Shown: one piece after another, positions 22,071 through 33,476 of the stretch | Numbering within the stretch: the first letter of the stretch is position 1 | Layout: every line of letters begins with the position of its first letter | DNA from: Nematostella vectensis | Lineage: Eukaryota; Cnidaria; Anthozoa; Actiniaria; Edwardsiidae | Direction: 5' to 3' | DNA length: 64,000 nucleotides | NCBI RefSeq assembly: GCF_932526225.1 | Contig: NC_064036.1 | Coordinates: 3,039,501-3,103,500 of the forward strand | The notes under the pieces: generated by a model | Told to the model about the DNA's origin: nothing | Database searches by the model: none | The model's input: the letters and a program-made list of their open reading frames with translations, nothing else | Position numbers and translations under genes: made by a program

Positions 22071-23118
22071 ATGTGAATGATTGAAAAATAGGCATGATTT
22101 GTTAAACTTACACTACTTCGTCGTCTTCAGCCTTACATTAGAAGATGGAGCGGAAATGAAGTCGGGGAAGTCATTTCTTTAGGAGGTCTGAGGTCAACTT
22201 TCATTCAGCATTCCTCGTACATTCCTCATTCTACCCCTCCCCCCCTGCGCGCTCCCTTTGTACATAAAAAATTTCCACTCAAGGTGTGACGGAATAATTG
22301 GCTGCAGGATTGAAGAAGTCCAATCATGCCTGCATTTACCATACCCGCAAAAATCTGAGTCACACCACTGCGCATCCATTTCCATCGGCTTGACCTCGAT
22401 CAAACGTTAACATCAAGGAATATGCTCGAAATTCTTTGAGGACGGGTACCTTTTAAAATGTTGGGCATTCCTTTACAAGGCATCGATTTTCATTACCACC
22501 TCTAATTCACATATTCACAACTAAAGCAAGGACGACGGCAACAAAATTCAAAGAACCAGACGTGAAGTGCACTTTGTCCCTTACACTACTTTAGTCTTTT
22601 TACTCTACCACTTGAAAACCCCAAGTTCCACGGTCTAGTGAGGATGCATACGTTTGCTCTGAAATCCAGATTTCTATGGTAGAAATAAGGTTCAAGTCTC
22701 TCTTTGCCTTTTTAAGGTCTAAAAAAACGACTGAGCGCAAAGCATGAAAGCTTTGGGTCACGTTCTCCCTGAGATCGCCGTCGGCGTTGCTTGTAGGGAG
22801 GGGGACATTGAATAATGAAAAAAAAATCGCGCAAGAGAAAATGGAAGTATTAAATCGAAAAATTCTCTTAGAATTTAGATCCAAACTTCTATTTTTATTC
22901 AACAGCCATTAAGGGAAGTTACACCCATAGGAGCTTCCCACCACCTTCTTCACCCTCTTTCCGTCGCTAAACACCTCGGACTACGGACAGCATTATAATT
23001 TTTGTGGTTTAGAAGATCTTCTTCACATTAGCGCCGCGAAACACGTGTTGACTTAAATATCCGGTATAGTTTAAAAAAGGAACTGCGATAAACCACAAGC
23101 CGCAATATCATAGAGAAT

Positions 23119-23281
23119 GAAACAGCCGGAATTTCGACTAAAGGCAGAAGCCAACGGAGCGACGAGCGTAAACGGGTTTTACGTATACCGGGTAGTGTGT
23201 ATGATGCGATATGTCTCTCCGTATCTATAACGCTCGTCGCTCCGTTGGCTCTCTGCTTTTGGTTAAAATTCCGGCTGTTTT
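23119..23281. mobile_element. Foldback inverted repeat (163 bp)
   Basis: The left arm 23119-23169 (GAAACAGCCGGAATTTCGAC ... CCAACGGAGCGACGAGCGT) is matched by its inverse complement at 23229-23281 with few mismatches, around a ~60-bp loop. Probably a short MITE; no target duplication is recognised. Confidence 0.75.
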
Positions 23282-24399
23282 CTCGCGACCTCTCTAATTT
23301 ATCGTCTGTCACACGAAATGAAAAACGGGCTACATTTGTTTGTAATAAATATTGCCCGGCCATAATTTATTGCTGTCCGGTGATATATTGCTTTCGCTCT
23401 CCTTAAATTTAATAAGTCTTTGCGGAAATCGCATTGACAGCCGAAAAACATCCATTTTTCACGATGAGGGTTGATAGAGGGGTCGTGTTTTGACTCAGCT
23501 CGCTTTCGCTGTGCAAGTAATTAAGGTCAATTGAGTCCTTATCTCGACAGTCAACTAGTTATCTTGCCAATGGTGGCCGATAAGATTCGAGTAAATGGTT
23601 TTTGCACACGTTCTGCTCCCCAACACAGAGCATTGTGCAAACGATCGCTCATCTGCCTGAGTCATGTGGACGTCGTGCCAACCCTAATTTCAATTCAACT
23701 CTTCACCAATTGCTTGGGTAGTTGATCGCAACCTATTCTAGTCTAGAGAGATAGAGGATTCGTCCACTCTGGTATCTTATCCCATTTTTGGCAGTTTATC
23801 ACAATCATCACTTCTACTATGCATACAATGTTAGAAGCTCGTTCTATTCTTGGATTATAAATCATGATTTCATCACAGCACTTCCACCGCAAATCCCTTC
23901 CAAACATCGTAAAACTCAATAGTTTTGTTAAAGTCTGTATTTAAGATGTGTTTTTTTTTTCGGAATTCTGTTGGATTTAATTTTCGTGACTTTTCTTTTC
24001 GTAAGCTATCATCTAGTCAGCCCTCGTCTCATCGTCTGGCTTTGTTTGTTATCAGCCATGTTTTGTTATTTTGCTGTAGATTTCCTGACATTTAAACGCT
24101 TGACCTTAACTTGAACGATGCACTAGAAATAGAGTTGATCTTATTTTAAAATATATCATCTTTTTGGTTAACAGTATCGATTAAAGTGCCGGGTTCGTAA
24201 AGAAGTTCCTGACGCGAATTCTGATGAAGATTCTCAGTTCCTGTCAAGCAAAACCCAAAAAAATGTGCTTTTGTTATGCTTTAAAATGAGCCTTTTCCTT
24301 AACAAAAGTAGAAACATTAAGGTGTACACAGCAAAGGAACAACTCCTTTCCTGTATCCTGTTCCCTACCTATTATTAGAATTGACTGAAAACGTTCACT

Positions 24400-24760
24400 A
24401 AAATGGCGACCGGAAATGTGAAGTAAAATGGCGGGGAAATATGAAGTTAAATAGCAAGAAAATGTAAAACAAAATTGCGGGAAAATATGAACGGAAATGG
24501 ACGTAAAATGGGAACTAAAATAGCGGGAAAATGTGAAGCAAAATGGGGTGATACGAGCCGAAATGGCCGAAAAATGTAAACTGGACGGGCGTGGAATGTG
24601 AAGTAAAATGGCGGAAAATGTAAAACAAATTGGTAGGAAAATATGAGCCGAAATGGCCAAAAGGAAGTAAAAAGTCGGGAAGATAGGGGCCGAAAAATCG
24701 TAGACTAAAATGGCGCTTGAAATGGCGGGAAGATGTGGATGGAAGGGCAAGAAAATGTAT
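24400..24760. repeat. Degenerate ~30-60-bp AAAATGGCGGGAAAATGTGAA-type repeat
   Basis: Variants of AAAATGGCGG, GAAAATGTGAAG and GAGCCGAAATGGCC recur about a dozen times with irregular spacing. It looks like an old decayed minisatellite. The minus-strand open frame with FxxxF(S)xIS repeats is a by-product. Confidence 0.7.
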
Positions 24761-26858
24761 GCGACTCAAAGTGTAAGAACACAGAAAAACGTTTCACGAG
24801 TCATGGGATTTTTGGCTCTGATAAAGAAAAAGAGAAGCATAAATACGCGTGAGGAAAAAAGAACGGGAACGCACTAGTTGAACTGTCATGGACTTACATA
24901 GACAACAATAACTGTCCTAAGCATAGCTTTGACATGGCTGTTCTATGGACATACAGTATACGCTAAGACGCACAAAGTGCACTTGTTATAAGATTCACAC
25001 CCCTAGATTTGGGACGACAGGACGGAAGTACGGAAAATGATTAGTGTTTTCAGTCTTTGTAATCGACTCTGCCCTAGGACTTGTGTTTTACGTAGCCTTA
25101 AAAATCCTAGAAGTGTTTTTACCACTGTGGGGGGGGATTACAAGTGACCACATAATTGCGTTGGATTTTTTGTGTGCCTTGCTTGTTTTGAAGAGCCCTT
25201 TCATGTTTGTAGTGCTAAATGACAGTACACGGTTTCGAATTATATGCCAAAATAGAAGCCTCAAAATGGAAAAAAAAGATTGCAATGTGTTTGAATATGG
25301 GGCTGGAAAAATATTTTGCAATTCTTTTCAATATATTTTACAAGTTAATAAAGATCACGAGATGGGGGTTGGGTTGTAGTTTTTCTTCTTTATCAGTTTT
25401 ACCTTGTGATATAACGGAAATTACCAAACTGAAGAGCAAAACATTACTTCAACAGTGCAGAACTACTACAAAAGAACATGACGAATCAATGATTTGCAAT
25501 GAGAGATAAGTGTAATACGATGTCATTTTCCATCCCTATTTCCACCTCTGCTTTGGCTTTATTTGGTGTAATTAACGCTAATAGTGCTAAGCACCAGCGG
25601 CGTTCTGATAACTTGCACAGCGTACACACCTTCATACGCTTTTCTTAGCGGAAAGAACAGCGATATCGTAATACACGACCATGTACAGTTTTCAAATTCA
25701 TGACATTCTTCACTGGGTATGGGAAGCCGAGATAAACGTCGCCTGGAATGATGGTGTTTTAATTTGAACTCGCCTGCAGCAATGGCCTGCAGAATTTTCA
25801 AGTGTAAGCGTCCGGTCGTAACTACGTACAAGCTATTAACATTCGATTTTATAAAATAATCGTTAAGAATGTCATAACAAAGCTCACTAAGGTGATATAT
25901 GGTCGTCTCGTAATCAAATCTTCCTCGCCACGGAGTGTAATAATTCTTTAACAGGAATCAATGAGAAAGCAGCTCTGGTTATTTCCTACCAAACATGCAG
26001 TGTTTAGATTCAGCAAAGAACAAACAACACAGTTTTTCCACAAATCATAGACAAATGTGTATCGCATTAATATAAAATATTTATAGTCAAAACAGCTTGA
26101 TCTTATCGTGTGAGGATTTTGAAGAGTTGGCAGTGACATCGGCTGCCAGTCCATCAGATGTGCCCACTGATAGTAACCGTGTGTCCATCAGAAGCCCAAA
26201 GCAAGCAAGACCTTCCTACCTCTCATATGCCGACAGTTATTTGCAATTCTATTATCCCAGGATTATTTTCATCCTTTCAAGCACACAATAGAGGACTAGA
26301 TCGCTCCTCCTAGCTTATAATAGGCAAGATCGTCAAGAAGACAAGGGCTATTTGCATATCACTGCTGGCTTCAGTGTCACTCTACTAGTACAATATTATA
26401 ACAACGTGAGCGCTAATCGGATTAAAGCTCGTTGGCCCTCTAATCTATACTCAAGCCAAAGGCCCGATACTATCAGTGGATATTTCAGTTTCTGGGCTTC
26501 CATCCGATCTCAGAATATCTTTGTAGCTCGACCCTGCGCTTCCAGCCTTCTTTCTATCGGAGACGGTAGGTTCGATAAATATTTGTACAATTAATTTGTT
26601 TCGAACAGCTAACAGTGCAGCAAAAGCGATCGCAAATTGATGCCAGTAGTTGCTTGTATCAACAAGTTATTGGCTAATGTTTGTCTTATTTTTAGTTCCC
26701 ACGGTGTTTTCGTAAGGACGTAAAGGCCGCCCGCCCACCAATGTTATTTGATGCTTGTCCACAACGGCCTGTAGGTTAGTCTGCCAGTGCTCGACTACGG
26801 TGCACAGACGATTGACAACTCAGATCACAAGCTCTGCTCGGCTAAAGCGCTTTCTACC

Positions 26859-27755
26859 ATGAAGTGGTCCAAGCTTTGCATATCACTCGGAATTCTTTGC
26901 GTCTGTTTGACTAAATATACCCAAGAATGCTCGCCGCCAAAAGGTTGGCAGCCTATGACTCCATCAGAGCGAGCTAAAAAGGCTCAAATCGTCGTATACG
27001 GGACGGTAGTAGCAAGCCCTCGTACTCGTATTAAGGGAAATAATGGACAAAAGACAGCCGGTCGTTACACTGCGGAGTTCCGGCTTCACTGCATTATAAA
27101 AGGGCCCAGGTTAAAAGCTTTGGTCAATATCACAGGTTTCGGTGACTTTCCAGGAGTGTGTGTCCACTCAACTGCGAAACTCAATAAGACTTACGTAGTG
27201 TTCGTGGAGCACTCTTACGACACTGGTGTCTTGCGTGTTGATGAGATCAACGTTCAGAGAGCTTCCGTGCACGTTGGACAAGCTCACAAAATCGACAAAC
27301 TCGCGGTTTTGCGCGAGATCATGTTTGAGTCGGGTCGAAATGCTTCGGTACCTTTGGATGCTAGCAGTGATGTAAAATCGGGCTGTCCTAGCTTTCCGAC
27401 AACAAGTGTGTCAAGGTATCCTGCGCGCAAGGACGACAAGCACGACAAAGCTTGTCGGTGTCGAAAGAAAAAACAAAAACAAAGAAAGAAGAAGAAGAGA
27501 TTAAAGAAGGTTAAGACGTTAGCTACGAGTAAAGAGTGGCTGGAGCAGCCGACATTGCCTCGGACTCGCCGATATAATAATGCTAATACGGCGCTGGAAG
27601 GGAATGTGGAGGTGCTAGTGCAGATATCGGGGAATGAGGACTTTATGAAGCTTGGTGGTGCGGCCCCACGGCTCTCACATTTTGGGTATTGTTGGCGTAT
27701 TATGTTGACATTACACTGCGTCATTATCACACAGATAATGTGGCTAAATACTTGA
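26859..27755 (+). CDS. Secreted CCDC3/NTR-like protein, single exon (298 aa)
   Basis: I start at ATG 26859 (CTACCATGAAG, good context); longer frames need a non-ATG start. Residues 1-~22 form a signal peptide (MKWSKLCISLGILCVCLT). The module 24-140 has CSPPKGWQPM, KAQIVVYGTVV, FRLHCIIKG, NITGFGDFPGVCVH and NKTYVVFVEH. The same blocks occur in the minus-strand gene at 33477-35100, and they resemble the N-terminal domain of CCDC3/favine, an NTR-like secreted module (family call from memory, moderate). After this come a very basic run (199-218, mostly K/R) and a hydrophobic C-terminus that could serve as a GPI signal. A candidate AATAAA lies at 28500-28505. The lack of introns suggests a retrocopy or intron loss relative to its paralogue. 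Confidence 0.75.
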   Translation: MKWSKLCISLGILCVCLTKYTQECSPPKGWQPMTPSERAKKAQIVVYGTVVASPRTRIKGNNGQKTAGRYTAEFRLHCIIKGPRLKALVNITGFGDFPGVCVHSTAKLNKTYVVFVEHSYDTGVLRVDEINVQRASVHVGQAHKIDKLAVLREIMFESGRNASVPLDASSDVKSGCPSFPTTSVSRYPARKDDKHDKACRCRKKKQKQRKKKKRLKKVKTLATSKEWLEQPTLPRTRRYNNANTALEGNVEVLVQISGNEDFMKLGGAAPRLSHFGYCWRIMLTLHCVIITQIMWLNT

Positions 27756-30194
27756 TTTATTGAGAGTCTAACAGCCTTGGAATGGTCGTAAATACGTGTT
27801 TGGAGACAGTGGGTGAAAAGACCGCGCGAGATATTCCCTCGCTACGATTCACCTTCCACATTCCGTGCGCGAATGACACCGAAACGAGAAGAAGAGAGTT
27901 TTACTCTGTTTAAACGTGCAGTTATTGTCAAAGCACTAGTCCGTCCGCTGGTTCAAGCGAGACCTCGAAATATAACACCCATAATTGCCGCTTAAATACA
28001 GCGGAAATGTACAATTCCATACTAAAGTTGCACCCAGTTAGCAGCAACAATAGTATATTAGCGAATGTAATACTATATCATGATATTTAAGCCCTTCGCT
28101 GTCAGTAGTCTCCACACTTTACTGGTGAACGGTGCAGGTTCGGGCGACTCAAGTATTCATTAACTAGATAGTAGTGTATGCGTCTCATCAGTATGAGGAA
28201 GACTTCAGAAACAATACCTAGCTATCCAGTCATTCATCAAAAGTAAAGCCATTAACACCTCCGTTCTAGTGAGCAAGCTTAGCTTGGTAATTAACGACTG
28301 AACAAAAAGTTCTCGAAAAAGAGTAATACCGTTATGCGAACGTCCGCAAACGCGAGAAAATCATCTCAAAAGAGTGCCGATCTTCTTTTAAGAAAAATAT
28401 ACAGAAAGGTTTACTACATCCCTAAGGACTCGGTGCCTTAAAACAATGCCAACTACATTGTTTGCCTAAAGGTGTTTAACAGTTTTTAAGTGCCTTGTAA
28501 ATAAATTCAGATATAAAGAAAAGAAAAAAAAAATTGTTTAGATTTGACTTTTTAATGTCTAACATTTGTGTTCTTGATTGCAACCGGATATTATAGCACA
28601 GAAGGTACTGTGCGAGAGGATAAGAAATCCGGACGGTAATCTAAAAGCGAGTGTCACAATACCTCTAGCGATTACTCCGAATGATTAACACATAATTGAA
28701 ATCCAACCCAAGTGCAAACGAACACCTCCAAGAGATCGAGTGCGATGCATAATCATGCATGGAATGGTCTAGTTACTCCACAGGCAATCAGGGGACCGGG
28801 TGATCGCGTGAACTTAAAGACACTAATCCGCTAATACCATTTTTATGAAAACGGATTACCATTTAGAAAAGGCGAAATTAAGGCACCCAGGCGGGTTGTT
28901 ATATAGTGCAAATAGCTCTTAGAACAATTCTTTAAAGCTAAATGAGTTCATTTAGAGTATGCAATACAAGACCTTTGATCACCCTAGTCAATTGCATCTC
29001 GCACCAGCTTGTTGTTGTTAGCTTTACGCGGTTTGCCTAAGATCTTATCTCGACCTTATTACACGCAGTAAGCTCTCGATGTTCGAGATTTCTAAAGGGT
29101 CTAGTACCGCGCGCTCATGATCAATTACTCTCTAGCATCCTGTCCTTATCGGCGAAGGAGCCTTTCAATGGTTTTCATTAAAAAATCCCAGGGACTCTCT
29201 CAATCTGGTAACATCGTATACGTACACTTGGAGTGAAAAGGTCATTTTATTTAACCCATCTTAGTTATACGTTACCTCATGGTGGTTACAGGGCTCATAA
29301 CTTCAAGGATTTGTTCCCGTTGGCCCAGTCTCGAGACGAAAAAAATCCCCAAGATACGCCAGATCAGAAAGCTTATCCTAAAGATAACGAATGAACAATG
29401 CGTTCAGTTGCATATGCGATTATTTCGGATCGCGTGCATTTTGCTTATTGATACCGGGTGGGGGGAGATATTTCATCATTTTATTTTTTCAATTTTTTGA
29501 TGAGTTTCAGTATTAATTTTATCAGTAATATATTTTATTTTTTTTGTCCATTTGTGGCATGCATTAGTAAATGTGATGTTTTTATAAAAAAACATCTGGG
29601 TCTTATTTTGGCCTTGATATATTTATAGCCTTGATCCTTTGCCCCATTGTGTCGTTAACAAAAAGGGATCTTTAACAAGCCTGCAAGCCTTTGTGGGTGA
29701 CGATTCAGATTACTCTGTGGTTAGAAATACTTGCTAACTATTTGTACCTGACGCTGCAAAACAGCGGGAAACATAGTCTTCGTCTTTAATGAATTGTTTT
29801 TTGTACTTGTCAAAACAGGGGTTAGAAATAACTCCAAGAAAAACCCCGAATATCCAATGAAAACCCCGATTCATTTAATATTTATCGTCTAACACCAGGA
29901 GTGCACCGCTTACAAAACAAACAAAATTCTGTCTGCGAAGATTAGTTAAAGTGGAGGCGCACACGAGCTCCGGAAGCCACTGTTATTTCTTTTATAGCAA
30001 ACAAATTGCAAAGGCCGAAAAATAAATTTAAAGAATGCTGCCTACCTCAGCAGGGTGGGAGGGAACATTGCTGTTTCGTTGACAGAATAAATAGCCATAC
30101 TAACTATCGACCCGTGAAGGCAGTACAGACAGTAGAGACGATAAAGTTGTTTACGGATAACACCTTTTTCACTGAAGAAAACAATGAAAAGGAT
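27756..30194. other. 3' flank and intergenic spacer
   Basis: AT-rich sequence without a supported gene. It may hold the 3' UTR of the gene at 26859 up to the AATAAA at 28500. The open frame at 29279-29500 has no start context, domain or splice support. Confidence 0.5.
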
Positions 30195-30838
30195 GATTTT
30201 GTATGCTATGGCTGGTCGCTTTTTTATTTTGTAGGCTATGGCTGGTCGCATCTCGATTTTGTATGCTATAGCTGGTCGCTTCTTAATTTTGTATGCTATA
30301 GCTGGTCGCCTCTTGATTTTGTATGCTATGGCTGGTCGCTTCTTGATTTTGTATGCTATAGCTGGTCGCCTCTTGATTTTGTATGCTATGGCTGGTCGCT
30401 TCTTAATTTTGTATGCTATAGCTGGTCGCCTCTTGATTTTGTATGCTATAGCTGGTCGCCTCTTGATTTTGTATGCTATGGCTGGTCGCATCTCGATTTT
30501 GTATGCTATAGCTGGTCGCCTCTTGATTTTGTATGCTATGACTGGTCGCCTCTTTATTTTGTATGCTATAGCTGGTCGCCTCTTAATTTTGTATGCTATA
30601 GCTGGTCGCCTCTTGATTTTGTATGCTATGGCTGGTCGCCTCTTGATTTTGTATGCTATGGCCGGTCGCCTCTTGATTTTGTAGGCTATGGCTGGTCGCA
30701 TCTCGATTTTGTATGCTATAGCTGGTCGCTTCTTAATTTTGTATGCTATAGCTGGTCGCCTCTTGATTTTGTATGCTATGGCTGGTCGCTTCTTAATTTT
30801 GTATGCTATAGCTGGTCGCCTCTTGATTTTGTATGTAT
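30195..30838 (+). repeat. 30-bp minisatellite (~21 copies)
   Basis: The unit is GCTGGTCGCCTCTTGATTTT GTATGCTATA with small variants (ATAG/ATGG, CGCC/CGCT/CGCA). Because the period is a multiple of three and stop-free, several frames on both strands stay open (up to 287 codons). There is no signal, splice or composition evidence that any is translated. Confidence 0.95.
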
Positions 30839-31361
30839 TGTATTTTGTACGGAATACACAGAGCCCTAGTCTACACTAGATAATGTGTATTTTACAGTAA
30901 TTCGGGGATCATCCTATATAGCGAACGAACGCGGTTCATCCTCGACAAATAATCAGACGTTCTTAGATTAAAAAAAGAATGGATTGGAATTTTTCGCGAC
31001 CAAAGGAAAATAAGCGTCTAGAGGAGTCATAGGTTGGTACACTTTACGACTTGAGTGATAGAGGTGTTGCGTCGTAGCGAGTCGTAGGCTGATTTGCACT
31101 CTACGACTCGAAGTGTAGAGGTGTCACGGGCAAGTCGCATACGACTGAATCGTGTTGTCTTAATCAGCATTTAGAGTCCTTGAGCTTACACTTCATTTGC
31201 GTTCGATATATCAGTTATTTTACGTCATTGGGGGTCACCCTTCCTTCCTCAGACCGCCCATTTCCTTATCTTCATTATCAATACTTTCTATTGCGGATAT
31301 TTGGTTAACCTCAATGCTAAAAGACATACAGAGTGCATAACCAGCTTAAAAATGCTAAATA

Positions 31362-33010
31362 TAGACGGTGCGTGTGTCCCGCTAGACGGCGCGTGTGTCC
31401 CGCTAGACCGTGTGTTTCCCGCTAGACGGTGTGTCCCGCTAGACGGTGTGTGTCCCGCTAGACGGCGTGTTTCCCGCTAGACGGTGTGTGTCCCGCTAGA
31501 CGGTGTGTATCCCGCTAAACGGTGTGTGTCCCGCTCGACGGTGAGAGTCCCGCTAGACGATGTGTGTCCCGCTAGACGGTGTGTGTCCCGCTAGACGGTG
31601 TGAGTCCCGCTAGATGGTGCGTGTCCTGCTAGACGATGTGTGTCCCGCTAGACGATGTGTGTCCCGCTAGACGGTGTGTGTCCCGCTAGACGGTGTGTGT
31701 CCCGCTAGACGGCGCTTGTGTCCCGCTAGACGATGTGTGTCCCGCTAGACGGTGTGAGTCCCGCTAGACGGTGCGTGTCCTGCTAGACGGTGTGTGTCCC
31801 GCTAGACGCTGTGTGTCCCGCTAGACGCTGTGTGTCCCGCTAGACGGTGTGTGTCCCACTAAACGGTGCGTGTCCTGCTAGACGGTGTATTTCCCGCTAG
31901 ACGGCGCGTGTATCCCGCTAGAAGGTGTGTGTCCTGCTAGACGTGGTGTTTCCCACTAGACGGTGTGTGTCCCGCTAGACCGTGTGTGTCCCGCTAGACG
32001 CTGCGTGTCCCGCTAGATGGTGCTCGTGTCCCGATAGACGGTGCTCGTGTCCCGATAGACGGTGCTCGTGTCCCGATAGACGGTCGCGTGTCACGCTAGA
32101 CGATGTGTGTCCTCATGGACGGTGTGTGTCCCGCTAGACGGTGCGTGTCCCGCTAGACGGTGTATGTGTCCCGCTAGACGGTGTATGTGTCCCGCTAGAC
32201 GGTGTGTTTCCCGCTAGACGGTGTGTGTGTCCCGCTAGACGGTGTGTGTCCCGCTAGACGGCGCGTGTGTCTCGCTAGACGGTGTGTGCCCCGCTAGACG
32301 AAGTGTGTCCCGCTAGACGGGGTATGTCTCATCAGACGGCGTGTGTCCCGCTAGACGGCGTGTGTCTCATCATACGGTGTGTATCTTATCAGAGGGCGTG
32401 TGTCCCGCTAGACGGTGTGTGTCCCGCTAGACGGGGTATGTCTCATCAGACGGCGTGTGTCCCGCTAGACGGCGTGTCTCATCATACGGTGTGTATCTTA
32501 TCAGACGGCGTGTGTCTCGCTAGACGGTGTGTGTCCCGCTAGACGGCGTGTGTCCCGCTAGACGGGGTATGTCTCATCAGACGGCGTGTGTCCCGCTAGA
32601 CGGCGTGTCTCATCATACGGTGTGTATCTTATCAGACGGCGTGTGTCCCGCTAGACGGCGTGTGTCCCGCTAGACGGTGTGTCCCGCTAGACGGCGTGTG
32701 TCTCATCAGACGGTGTGTGTCTTATCAGACGGTGTGTGTCCCGCTAGACGGCGTGTGTCCCGCTAGACGGTGTGTGTCCCGCTAGACGATGTGTGTCCCG
32801 CTAGACGGTGTGTGTCCCGCTAGACGGCGCGTGTGTCCCGCTAGACGGCGCGTGTCCCGCTAGACGGTGCGTGTCCCGCTAGACGGTCGTGTGTCCCGCT
32901 AGACGGTGCCTGTCCCGCTAGACGATATGAGTCCCGCTAGACGGTGCGTGTCCCGCTAGATGGCGTGTGTCTCATCAGGCAGTGTGTGTCCCGCCTAGAC
33001 GGTGTGTCCG
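31362..33010 (+). repeat. 19-21-bp minisatellite, ~1.65 kb
   Basis: More than 80 copies of CGGTGTGTGTCCCGCTAGA with variants. From ~32310 to ~32720 a higher-order pattern appears in which CTCATCAGACGG and CTTATCAGACGG versions alternate with the basic unit. It ends ~470 bp downstream of the minus-strand gene at 33477. Confidence 0.95.
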
Positions 33011-33476
33011 CTTCAGGATTTTTCATGCTAGACTGTTGTGAACACACGCCAGACAATAGCACAGAAAATGAATTATTGTAAAACTTTTAATGAAAATCCA
33101 CATTTAATTGAAAAGATATGAAATGATTACATAATTTTGAAGTTCCAGTGCTTCCTTTGTCCGGCTAGAAGAGAGCGTTCGCAAAGATCACTAGGTAACC
33201 CGAGCATATGTGTAAGTATGGCGCGACTGCTACCTGATCAGGTGATTTAAGGTTTGCTTTATAGATTAGCTGTTGTTTACGTTTATTACGCCAATGCTTT
33301 GAACGCTGTTCAGGCGTGTTTTAAATGGCCCGCATGATTCTGATTATTTTTTGCCACACATAGTTAAGGCATACTCTACTCACCCCCTCCTCCCTTACCC
33401 CGGGTTATTTTAAAACGCGCCTGGCTTTTTCACCAGCGTTACCCATAGCAGCGTGAAAAGTGATAAAGCAAGTCAC

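Larger units (their letters stand above)
22090..26858. other. Intergenic, no convincing gene
   Basis: Open frames here are short, lack splice support and show no domain pattern. Contents that can be named are the inverted repeat at 23119-23281 and the degenerate purine-rich repeat at 24400-24760. The rest is AT-rich unique-looking sequence and includes the upstream region of the gene at 26859. Confidence 0.6.

Noticed and set aside
25044-25509. 111- and 96-codon plus-strand frames
   Set aside because: AT-rich, no domain, no supporting splice sites or conserved neighbours.
30006-30879. 287-codon repeat protein
   Set aside because: A stop-free 30-bp minisatellite open in several frames on both strands; no coding evidence.
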